From: Gallibacterium trehalosifermentans
GTDB taxonomy: Bacteria; Pseudomonadota; Gammaproteobacteria; Enterobacterales; Pasteurellaceae
DNA length: 64,000 nt
NCBI RefSeq assembly: GCF_042433055.1
Contig: NZ_JBHLWB010000004.1
Coordinates: 124,001 to 188,000, forward strand
Direction of reading: 5' to 3'
Every line of letters begins with the position of its first letter. The stretch's first letter is position 1. The position numbers and the translations under genes were made by a program. A model generated the notes under the pieces. That model made no database searches, had not been told where the DNA came from, and saw nothing but the letters and a program-made list of their open reading frames with translations. Shown piece by piece: positions 48,637-55,912 of this stretch.

Positions 48637-50490
48637 TTAGCGAGTGCTAGTACTGGTAGTTGTGCGATTTGCGCGTTTCCGTTCAACTTCTGTTAAGAAT
48701 TTCTTACGAATCCGAATAGAAGCAGGGGTTACTTCAACCAGCTCATCGTCATCAATAAATTCTAAGGCTTGTTCTAGCGTGAAGCGAACAGGTGGGACTA
48801 ACACAACAGCATCATCTTTGCCTGAGGCACGCATATTAGTTAATTTCTTCCCTTGTAAGCAGTTGACAGTCAGGTCATTTGAACGGCTATGAATACCAAT
48901 TACTTGCCCTTCATATACTTCAGTACCGTGATCGATCATTAATTTACCACGATCTTGTAAGCCGAAGAGTGCGTAAGCCAATGCTTTACCCGTGGCATTA
49001 GAAATGAGAACGCCGTTTTGACGTTGTCCGATTTCACCAGGTCTGACATCATCATAATGACTAAAACTTGAGTAGAGTAATCCTGTACCAGACGTCATTG
49101 TCATAAATTCATTACGGAAACCAATTAAGCCACGACTAGGAATAATATATTCTAAACGGGTACGTCCTTTGCCATCTGGCACCATATCACGTACTTCACC
49201 TTTACGAATACCTAATGCTTCCATTACCGCACCTTGATGTTGTTCTTCAATATCAATGGTAACCTGTTCGAATGGCTCTTGTTTGCGACCATCAATTTGG
49301 CGGAAGATAACTTTTGGACGAGATACTGCTAACTCATAACCTTCACGACGCATATTTTCAATTAATACTGAAAGATGTAATTCTCCACGCCCAGAAACAC
49401 GGAAAGCGTCTGGATCTTCGGTTTCTTCTACACGTAATGCGACGTTATGGACTAATTCTTTATTTAAGCGTTCTAAAATTTGACGTGAAGTAACATATTT
49501 ACCTTCTCGACCACAGAACGGCGAGGTATTAACACAGAAGAACATGGTTACAGTCGGCTCATCAACGGTTAATGCAGGGAGTGCTTCAACATTGTTAACA
49601 TCGCAGATCGTATCAGAAATATTGAGTTCACCCAGTCCTGTTAACGCAATAATATCACCTGCATGGGCAACATCTTCTTCATAACGTTGTAATCCAAGAT
49701 GACCTAACACTTGTCCTACTCGTGCATTACGGGTTTTGCCTTCACTATCAATAATGACAACTGCTTGATTTGGCTTAACTGAACCACGTTTAATCCGTCC
49801 GATGCCAATTACGCCAACATAGCTGTTGTAATCTAGTTGGGAAATTTGCATTTGGAAAGGTTTATCTAGCTCAACTTGTGGGGGTTCAACGTGTTTAACT
49901 ATCGCTTCAAATAGTGGGGTCATATCTGTAGCTAAGTCTTCGTGTTCTAAACCAGCGACACCATTTAATGCAGAAGCATAAATAATTGGGAAATCGAGTT
50001 GTTCATCAGTTGCGCCTAAATTAACAAAAAGATCGAAAACTTGATCTACAACCCAGTCAGGTCTTGCACCTGGGCGGTCAACTTTGTTGATAACGACAAT
50101 CGGTTTTAAACCGTGTGCAAAGGCTTTTTGGGTAACAAAGCGAGTTTGTGGCATTGGACCATCAAAGGCATCAACGAGTAATAAAACACTATCAACCATA
50201 GATAGTACTCGCTCAACTTCGCCACCGAAATCGGCGTGTCCAGGTGTATCTACAATATTGATACGATAATCATGCCAGTTAATGGCAGTATTTTTGGCAA
50301 GAATAGTAATGCCACGTTCTTTTTCTAGTGCGTTAGAATCCATAACGCGTTCATCGGTATCACCTGAGCGAGAGGCTTCTAGCGTACCTGATTGTTGTAA
50401 AAGTTTATCAACGAGGGTGGTCTTACCATGGTCAACGTGCGCAATAATCGCAATATTACGCAATTTACTAATATCTAAATTATTTTTCAT
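48637..50490 (-). CDS. typA: Ribosome-associated GTPase TypA/BipA
   Basis: TypA/BipA is a translational GTPase that helps 50S ribosome assembly and stress or low-temperature growth. The ATG at 50490 gives 617 residues starting MKNNLDISKLRNIAIIAHVDHGKTT; the frame is open 31 codons further but reads unrelated sequence. G1 is at 17-25, G2/G3 follow in ERGITILA and DTPGHADFGGEV, and G4 NKVDRPGARPD. EF-G-like domains III and V and a BipA-type C-terminal domain complete it. It is divergent from glnA, a known neighbour. Confidence 0.96.
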   Translation of the reverse strand: MKNNLDISKLRNIAIIAHVDHGKTTLVDKLLQQSGTLEASRSGDTDERVMDSNALEKERGITILAKNTAINWHDYRINIVDTPGHADFGGEVERVLSMVDSVLLLVDAFDGPMPQTRFVTQKAFAHGLKPIVVINKVDRPGARPDWVVDQVFDLFVNLGATDEQLDFPIIYASALNGVAGLEHEDLATDMTPLFEAIVKHVEPPQVELDKPFQMQISQLDYNSYVGVIGIGRIKRGSVKPNQAVVIIDSEGKTRNARVGQVLGHLGLQRYEEDVAHAGDIIALTGLGELNISDTICDVNNVEALPALTVDEPTVTMFFCVNTSPFCGREGKYVTSRQILERLNKELVHNVALRVEETEDPDAFRVSGRGELHLSVLIENMRREGYELAVSRPKVIFRQIDGRKQEPFEQVTIDIEEQHQGAVMEALGIRKGEVRDMVPDGKGRTRLEYIIPSRGLIGFRNEFMTMTSGTGLLYSSFSHYDDVRPGEIGQRQNGVLISNATGKALAYALFGLQDRGKLMIDHGTEVYEGQVIGIHSRSNDLTVNCLQGKKLTNMRASGKDDAVVLVPPVRFTLEQALEFIDDDELVEVTPASIRIRKKFLTEVERKRANRTTTSTSTR

Positions 50491-50804
50491 TTGAAAATTA
50501 TCTTCGTTTATTCGGGTTGTAGTATTTTGAAAAAGTTTGGGTTTCGCTATACTGAACATGCCTTGTTGCCTTATAGAAGCCAACGTTTACAGTATAACGG
50601 GTGAAAAGGTGGCAAATTATACAGTGTTTTATAACAGTCTGCTATTAAATAATGTGGATACCACTTTTTTGTTTTTAGATATTTTTTTGAAAAAAACAAA
50701 AAAAATTATTTTATTTTTAATAAAAATAGGATATTGTTTATCTGAATTTAAAAAAACAACATCATCTTTATAAATTAACTACTCAATAATAAGAGGAATT
50801 GATT
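50491..50804. other. Divergent typA/glnA intergenic region
   Basis: This 314-bp gap is extremely rich in A and T around 50650-50780. I see no gene, tRNA or clear regulatory palindrome in it. AAGAGG at about 50790 is the glnA ribosome site. A short open frame across it has low-complexity Lys/Leu/Ile content and is not credible. Confidence 0.5.
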
Positions 50805-52226
50805 ATGGCAAACACACAAGACATTGACAAAGTTTTTGAACTTATCGAGGAACACGGTATCCGTTTCGTTGATCTTCGTTTTACGGATATTAAAGGAAAA
50901 GAACAGCATGTTTCCGTACCAGTGAGTGCTGTCGATGAAGATTTCTTTGAAGACGGAAAAATGTTTGATGGTTCATCAATCGCTGGTTGGAAAACAATTA
51001 ATAAATCAGATATGGTTTTAATGCCAATTCCTGAAAGTGCATTAGTTGATCCATTCTTTAGCGTACCAACATTATCAATTCGTTGTAATGTTTATGAACC
51101 AACTACAATGCAAGGTTATGATCGTGATCCACGTTCAATCGCAATTCGTGCAGAAGAATATCTAAAAGCGTCTGGTATTGCAGATACTGTATTAGTTGGT
51201 CCAGAACCAGAATTCTTTTTATTTGATGATGTGCGTTTTAAAACGGGTATGTCTGGTTCGTTCTATCAGATTGATGATATTGAAGCGAGTTGGAATACTG
51301 ATAAAGAGTATGAGGGTGGAAACAAAGGACACCGCCCAGCAACGAAAGGTGGCTATTTCCCTGTTCCTCCAGTCGATTCATCACAAGATTTACGTTCTGA
51401 AATGTGCTTAGTGATGGAAGATATGGGATTAGTAATTGAAGCGCATCACCACGAAGTAGCAACCGCAGGTCAAAATGAAATTGCTTGTCGTTTCAATACG
51501 TTAACATTGAAAGCGGACGAAACCCAAATTTATAAATATGTGGTACATAACGTCGCATTTGAACATGGTAAAACAGCGTGTTTTATGCCAAAACCATTGT
51601 TCGGTGATAATGGTTCAGGTATGCACTGCCATATCTCTTTAGGCAAAGATGGTGTGAACTTATTCTCTGGTGATAAATATGCGGGATTATCTGAATTATC
51701 TCTTTATTTCATCGGAGGGGTTATTAAACACGCTAAAGCATTAAATGCGTTTACTAACCCAACAACTAACTCTTACAAACGTTTAGTGCCAGGATATGAG
51801 GCGCCAGTATTGTTAGCTTACTCAGCAAGTAACCGTTCGGCATCAATTCGTATTCCAACAGTATCAAGCCCGAAAGCTCGCCGTATTGAAGTGCGTTTCC
51901 CAGATCCAGGTGCGAACCCATATTTAGCATTCTCTGCATTATTAATGGCTGGTTTAGATGGTATTATCAATAAGATTCACCCAGGTGATGCAATGGATAA
52001 AAACCTCTATGATTTGCCACCTGAAGAATTACAAGAAATTCCAACTGTGGCTGGTTCATTAGATGAAGCACTTGCAGCATTAGCCGCAGATCATGAGTTC
52101 TTAACTCGTGGTGGTGTGTTCAGTAATGACTTCATTGACGCATATATTGAGTTGAAAAACAAAGAAGTTGATCATATACGCTTATTACCACACCCAGCAG
52201 AATTTGAATTGTACTATTCCCTCTAA
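50805..52226 (+). CDS. glnA: Glutamine synthetase type I
   Basis: GlnA makes glutamine from glutamate and ammonia with ATP and is the main ammonia-assimilation enzyme. The ATG at 50805 gives 473 residues. Signatures are FDGSSIAGWKTINKSDM (about 52-68), EFFLFDDVRF, the ATP loop KPLFGDNGSGMHCHISL (about 260-276) and NRSASIRIP. The adenylylation Tyr is present in NLYDLPPEE near residue 402, so GlnE-type control is possible. It is a stand-alone gene with its own terminator; no ntrBC lies next to it. Confidence 0.97.
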   Translation: MANTQDIDKVFELIEEHGIRFVDLRFTDIKGKEQHVSVPVSAVDEDFFEDGKMFDGSSIAGWKTINKSDMVLMPIPESALVDPFFSVPTLSIRCNVYEPTTMQGYDRDPRSIAIRAEEYLKASGIADTVLVGPEPEFFLFDDVRFKTGMSGSFYQIDDIEASWNTDKEYEGGNKGHRPATKGGYFPVPPVDSSQDLRSEMCLVMEDMGLVIEAHHHEVATAGQNEIACRFNTLTLKADETQIYKYVVHNVAFEHGKTACFMPKPLFGDNGSGMHCHISLGKDGVNLFSGDKYAGLSELSLYFIGGVIKHAKALNAFTNPTTNSYKRLVPGYEAPVLLAYSASNRSASIRIPTVSSPKARRIEVRFPDPGANPYLAFSALLMAGLDGIINKIHPGDAMDKNLYDLPPEELQEIPTVAGSLDEALAALAADHEFLTRGGVFSNDFIDAYIELKNKEVDHIRLLPHPAEFELYYSL

Positions 52227-52246
52227 TAGTATTTTTTAATTAGATT

Positions 52247-52280
52247 ACCCCATAAGAAATTTTCTTATGGGGTTTCTTTT
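52247..52280 (+). terminator. Terminator of glnA
   Basis: ACCCCATAAG pairs with CTTATGGGGT across a short AT loop, followed by TTCTTTTTT. Confidence 0.88.
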
Positions 52281-52370
52281 TTGGTAATACCTTTATTTAC
52301 AAACTTGCTAAAGCAATCATTTTATTGAAGAATAGTAAAGCAATGAAAGAGTAATAAGGAGAACCAACTA

Positions 52371-53021
52371 ATGATGAGACTTTATACTTATGAACACTGT
52401 CCATATTGCGTTCGTGCCAGAATGATTTTTGGCTTAAAAAAGCTTCCAGTAGATGTGATTGTGTTAGCGAATCATCATGATGAGACCCCCATTAAACTAG
52501 TTGGTAAAAAAGTTGTGCCGATCCTAGCGGATAGTGGCGGAATGGTGATGCCTGAAAGTTTAGATATTGTACGTTATGTGGATAAAAAATTTGGGGAGCC
52601 TTGTTTAACAGAAAACGTGCGAGAAAATATTGAACAATGGCTGAGAAAAGTTACCAGTTATCATAACCATTTAGTTTTACCTCGTTTTGTGCAAATTGGT
52701 TTAAAAGAATTTGAAATGCCTGAATCAATAGAATATTTTGTGATGAAAAAAAGTAAAATTATTGGTAATTTTGCAGAAAATTTAGCACAAACAGCAGAAT
52801 ATTTAGCCCGTATTAATCAGGATTTAATTGAATTAAATGATTTAATTGTGAGTCCAAAAGCAAGTTCAGGTGAATTGGCGATAGAGGATATTGTGTTATT
52901 TCCAATTTTACGCAATCTCACGATTGTAAAAGGGATTCAATTTCCAAATAAAGTGGCTGCATATGTACAAAAAATGTCATTAATGACTGGTGTAGAACTT
53001 TATACAGATAAGGCTGTTTAG
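52371..53021 (+). CDS. grxB: Glutaredoxin 2
   Basis: GrxB is a GST-like glutaredoxin that reduces glutathione-protein mixed disulfides. The 216-residue protein has the thioredoxin-fold N-terminal domain with the CPYC active site at 10-13 (YEHCPYCVRAR). VVPILADSGGMVMPESLDIVRYVD (about 49-72) holds the cis-Pro and glutathione-binding segment. An all-helical C-terminal domain fills the rest, as in E. coli Grx2. Two adjacent ATG codons (52371 and 52374) follow AAGGAG; either may start. It stands just upstream of the his leader but is probably transcribed separately. Confidence 0.94.
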   Translation: MMRLYTYEHCPYCVRARMIFGLKKLPVDVIVLANHHDETPIKLVGKKVVPILADSGGMVMPESLDIVRYVDKKFGEPCLTENVRENIEQWLRKVTSYHNHLVLPRFVQIGLKEFEMPESIEYFVMKKSKIIGNFAENLAQTAEYLARINQDLIELNDLIVSPKASSGELAIEDIVLFPILRNLTIVKGIQFPNKVAAYVQKMSLMTGVELYTDKAV

Positions 53022-53124
53022 GAAGTTATGGGGAATAAATCGTCAAATTTTTCAGAGAAAATCTATTGCATTTTTTTTCTGAACCCAGTAGTGTAAAGAA
53101 CAGTTTTTATATTAGGATAAACAA

Positions 53125-53172
53125 ATGAATTTTAATCGAATCGCTCATCATCACCATTATCAACCTGATTAA
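53125..53172 (+). CDS. hisL: Histidine operon leader peptide HisL
   Basis: This 15-residue leader reads MNFNRIAHHHHYQPD and stops at TAA. Four consecutive His codons (53146-53157) are the sensor: shortage of charged tRNA-His stalls the ribosome here. AGGA lies 7 bp before the ATG. The leader is shorter in His run than the E. coli leader, which has seven. It is followed by attenuator RNA segments and a terminator, and then by hisC rather than hisG. Confidence 0.92.
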   Translation: MNFNRIAHHHHYQPD

Positions 53173-53271
53173 TCTTTCAGGCGATGGTGCATTGGAAGAT
53201 TAATTGATCTTCCGAGCATTTGATAGCAAACATAATCCTCTCGGAAGATAATTTCGAGAGGATTTTTTTAT
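53146..53271 (+). promoter_or_regulatory. Histidine attenuator with alternating hairpins
   Basis: Six segments pair alternately. A:B joins CACCAT (53152-53157) and CCTGA (53164-53168) with TCAGG (53177-53181) and ATGGTG (53184-53189). B:C joins ATCTTTC (53172-53178) with GGAAGAT (53194-53200). C:D joins GGAAGAT with ATCTTCC (53207-53213). D:E joins ATCTTCCGAG (53207-53216) with CTCGGAAGAT (53240-53249). E:F is the terminator AATCCTCTCG (53234-53243) with CGAGAGGATT (53255-53264) and a T-run. This is the full enteric his-leader logic. Confidence 0.88.
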
Positions 53272-53293
53272 TAATAAAAATAGGAAAAAAATT

Positions 53294-54346
53294 ATGCGCA
53301 TTACACAACTTTCACGCAAAAATATACAAGCTCTCACCCCTTACCAATCGGCACGCCGTTTGGGGGGCAAGGGGGATATTTGGTTAAATGCCAATGAATA
53401 TCCGCTTTCACCTGATTTTGATTTACAGCACCGCACGTTTAACCGCTACCCTGAAGCACAGCCTGAAGCACTGGTGCAGGCTTATGCCAACTATGCCAAG
53501 GTTCAGCCTGAAAATGTGATCGTTACCCGTGGCGGTGATGAGAGCATTGAGCTGATTATCCGTGCATTTTGTGAAAATGATGATGCCGTGCTGTACTGTC
53601 CGCCGACTTATGGAATGTATGCGGTGAGTGCCGAAACCTGCGGTATTGCCTGCAAAACAGTGCCACTGACAGAGGAATTTCAACTCAATTTACCTGAAAT
53701 TGAACGCCAATTAACAGGCGTGAAAGTGGTGTTTGTCTGTAGCCCAAATAACCCTACGGGGACACTACTCAAGCGGTCTGATTTAACCAAACTTTTGCAA
53801 ATCACCGCAGGTAAAGCGATTGTCGTGGTCGATGAAGCCTATATCGAATTTTGCCCTGAAAGCACAATGGCAACGGAATTGGCAACCTATCCGCATTTAG
53901 CGATTGTCCGCACGCTCTCTAAAGCCTTTGCCCTTGCAGGCTTACGCTGTGGTTTCACTTTGGCGAATAAAGCGTTAATTGATGTGCTACAAAAAGTCAT
54001 CGCCCCGTATCCTATCCCTGTGCCAGTATCTGATATTGCCGTGCAAGCCTTGAGCGAACAGGGATTATCGCAAATGCAAGCGAATGTCAGTGAGGTGATC
54101 ACGCAACGTCAATGGCTTATCGAACAGCTAAAAACCTTACCCCAAGTGGAACACATTTTTGACAGCAACGCAAATTATCTGTTGGTTAAATTTACCGATG
54201 GACAAAAAGTATTCCAACACCTTTGGGATCAAGGAATTATCTTACGCAATCAGCACACTGCATTAGGGCTTGCCAACTGCATTCGCCTAACCATTGGCAC
54301 CGCGGCGGAAAATCAGCGAGTGATAAACGCTATTCAACATATTTAA
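53294..54346 (+). CDS. hisC: Histidinol-phosphate aminotransferase
   Basis: HisC transaminates imidazole-acetol phosphate with glutamate in histidine synthesis, using pyridoxal phosphate. The 350 residues match the Haemophilus form: MRITQLSRKNIQALTPYQSARRLGG at the start, VTRGGDESIE, CSPNNPTG (about 152-159), VDEAYIEF and the PLP-Lys in LSKAFALAGLRCGF (near 212). The gene is visibly richer in G+C than its neighbours: 28 of 60 bases at 53521-53580 against about 20 of 60 in putA. It stands directly behind the attenuator, where hisG would be expected, and 17 bp before hisB. Confidence 0.94.
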   Translation: MRITQLSRKNIQALTPYQSARRLGGKGDIWLNANEYPLSPDFDLQHRTFNRYPEAQPEALVQAYANYAKVQPENVIVTRGGDESIELIIRAFCENDDAVLYCPPTYGMYAVSAETCGIACKTVPLTEEFQLNLPEIERQLTGVKVVFVCSPNNPTGTLLKRSDLTKLLQITAGKAIVVVDEAYIEFCPESTMATELATYPHLAIVRTLSKAFALAGLRCGFTLANKALIDVLQKVIAPYPIPVPVSDIAVQALSEQGLSQMQANVSEVITQRQWLIEQLKTLPQVEHIFDSNANYLLVKFTDGQKVFQHLWDQGIILRNQHTALGLANCIRLTIGTAAENQRVINAIQHI

Positions 54347-54363
54347 TCATAAGGAAAAATGCA

Positions 54364-55458
54364 ATGACACAACAATCTATTCTTTTTATCGACCGAGATG
54401 GCACGTTAATTGATGAGCCTAAAACAGATTTTCAAATTGATAGCCTTGAAAAATTAAAACTGGAAGCGAATGTGATTCCAGCCTTGCTGAAATTGAAGGA
54501 AAAATACCGTTTTGTGATGGTCAGCAATCAAGATGGGCTGGGTACAGCGTCTTTCCCACAAGCGGATTTTGATAAGCCACACAACGCAATGATGCAGATT
54601 TTCAACTCACAAGGTATTCATTTTGATGAGGTGCTAATCTGCCCACATAAGCCTGAGGATAACTGCGATTGTCGCAAACCGAAAGTGAAATTGCTGGAAA
54701 AATATATCAGCCGTCAGCTGTTCGACCCTGCGACAAGTTTTGTGATTGGCGACCGTGCAACCGATGTGCAACTGGCAGAAAATTTGGGCATTCAGGCATT
54801 GCAATATCACCCTGAAAAGCTCAATTGGGATTTAATTGCGGAAAAATTACTCGGCGAAGCCGTAACCAACATTGGCGAAAGACCGCCACGCTACGCCGAA
54901 GTCGCACGCAAAACCAAAGAAACCGACATCAACGTACAAATTTGGCTAGATGAAACCGGTGTCAATCAAATCAGCACAGGCGTAGGCTTTTTCGACCATA
55001 TGCTCGACCAAATCGCCACGCACGGCGGATTTAGAATGAATGTATCTTGCAAGGGCGATCTCTGGATCGATGAGCATCACACTGTAGAAGATACCTCCCT
55101 CGCTCTTGGCACAGCACTCAAACAAGCGATTGGTGACAAACGAGGTATTGCTCGTTTTGGCTTTGTGTTACCCATGGACGAATGCAAAGCCGAATGTGCA
55201 ATGGATCTCTCAGGCCGCCCATTTATCAAATTCAAGGCGGATTTCAAACGGGATAAAGTCGGTGATTTCAGCACCGAATTAACCGAACATTTTTTCCAAT
55301 CAATCGCTTTCACAATGCTGGCAACGCTACATTTAAAAGCGGATGGCGACAACGATCACCACAAAATCGAAAGCCTATTTAAAGTCTTCGGCAGAACGCT
55401 CCGACAAGCCATTCGCATCGAGGGCAACGAGCTACCAAGCTCTAAAGGTGTGTTGTAA
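54364..55458 (+). CDS. hisB: Histidinol-phosphatase / imidazoleglycerol-phosphate dehydratase
   Basis: HisB carries out two steps of histidine synthesis. Its N-terminal HAD phosphatase (about 1-165) shows FIDRDGTLIDEP (nucleophile Asp10) and the zinc site CPHKPEDNCDCRKPK. The IGP dehydratase domain (about 170-364) shows GVGFFDHMLDQIATHGG, HHTVEDTSLALG and DNDHHKIESLFKVFGR with the metal-binding His clusters. The ATG at 54364 follows AAGGAAA and gives 364 residues; an open frame upstream is just hisC overlap. The G+C content is raised as in hisC (29 of 60 at 55141-55200). hisH, A, F and I do not follow. Confidence 0.95.
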   Translation: MTQQSILFIDRDGTLIDEPKTDFQIDSLEKLKLEANVIPALLKLKEKYRFVMVSNQDGLGTASFPQADFDKPHNAMMQIFNSQGIHFDEVLICPHKPEDNCDCRKPKVKLLEKYISRQLFDPATSFVIGDRATDVQLAENLGIQALQYHPEKLNWDLIAEKLLGEAVTNIGERPPRYAEVARKTKETDINVQIWLDETGVNQISTGVGFFDHMLDQIATHGGFRMNVSCKGDLWIDEHHTVEDTSLALGTALKQAIGDKRGIARFGFVLPMDECKAECAMDLSGRPFIKFKADFKRDKVGDFSTELTEHFFQSIAFTMLATLHLKADGDNDHHKIESLFKVFGRTLRQAIRIEGNELPSSKGVL

Positions 55459-55467
55459 TCTCACAAC

Positions 55468-55497
55468 AAAGTGCGGTTGATTTTTGCAATATTTTAT
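55468..55497 (+). repeat. Hin-type DNA uptake signal sequence
   Basis: The core AAGTGCGGT lies at 55469-55477, with the downstream T-rich blocks ATTTTT and TATTTT of the extended Hin-type uptake signal. It lies 10 bp after the hisB stop. Confidence 0.85.
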
Positions 55498-55511
55498 AAA
55501 AAATTGACCGC
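55473..55511 (+). terminator. Hairpin formed by two facing uptake sequences after hisB
   Basis: GCGGTTGATTTTT (55473-55485) pairs with AAAAATTGACCGC (55499-55511) over 13 positions, two of them G-U, with a 13-nt loop. Inverted uptake sequences often act as terminators in this family. No T-run follows, so termination is uncertain. Confidence 0.55.
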
Positions 55512-55515
55512 TTGT
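55488..55515 (-). repeat. Apl-type DNA uptake signal sequence
   Basis: On the minus strand the core reads ACAAGCGGT (55515-55507), followed by CAATTTTTTAT, the extended pattern of the Actinobacillus/Mannheimia-type uptake signal. It faces the Hin-type element 29 bp away. Confidence 0.8.
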
Positions 55516-55536
55516 AACCCCAAAAATAGGTGAAAA

Positions 55537-55902
55537 ATGGAACTGAAGAACGCCATTATTACAGATATTAAACAGATTATTGCGCAATCGCGTGAAAATG
55601 CGGTGCGTGCGGTGGATTTTCAACGTGTGCTGATGCACTGGCATATCGGTAAGCGAATTTTTGAAGAAGAGCAACAAGGGCAAGATCGTGCCGATTATGG
55701 GGCTTATTTGATAAAGCTCCTTGCACAACAGCTTGAGCCTGAGTTTGGTTCGAGTTTTTCTTACCGAAATTTAAATTGGTATCGCCAGTTTTACCGCACT
55801 TTCCCAATTGTGAACGCACTGCGTTCACAATTGAATTGGACACAATATCGCCTGTTATTGCGTTTAAATGACGAGGATAAACGTAGCTTTTATGTCGTTT
55901 AA
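55537..55902 (+). pseudogene. Truncated DUF1016 (YhcG-type) nuclease-family gene, N-terminal part only
   Basis: This 121-residue frame encodes the N-terminal DUF1016 domain. Its pattern is LKNAIITDIKQIIAQSREN, then HWHIGKRIFEEEQQG, YGAYLIKLLAQQLEPEFG and FSYRNLNWYRQFYRTFP, then LNWTQYRLLLRLNDEDKR. Full-length members are about 340 residues with a C-terminal PDDEXK nuclease-like domain, which is absent here: the frame stops after SFYVV, 10 bp before the gabD stop codon. It carries a Hin-type uptake core. I read it as the broken right edge of the hisCB segment. It could still make a short protein, but nuclease function is not expected. Confidence 0.8.
55793..55801 (-). repeat. Hin-type DNA uptake core
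   Basis: ACCGCACTT on the plus strand is AAGTGCGGT on the minus strand. It lies inside the DUF1016 fragment and has weaker flanks than the copy after hisB. Confidence 0.75.
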
Positions 55903-55912
55903 CTTGTGAATA

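Noticed and set aside
50537..50773. Open frame of 78 codons on the plus strand between typA and glnA
   Set aside because: It overlaps the start of typA and then runs through an extremely AT-rich gap; the product is low-complexity Lys/Ile/Leu with no family features or ribosome site.
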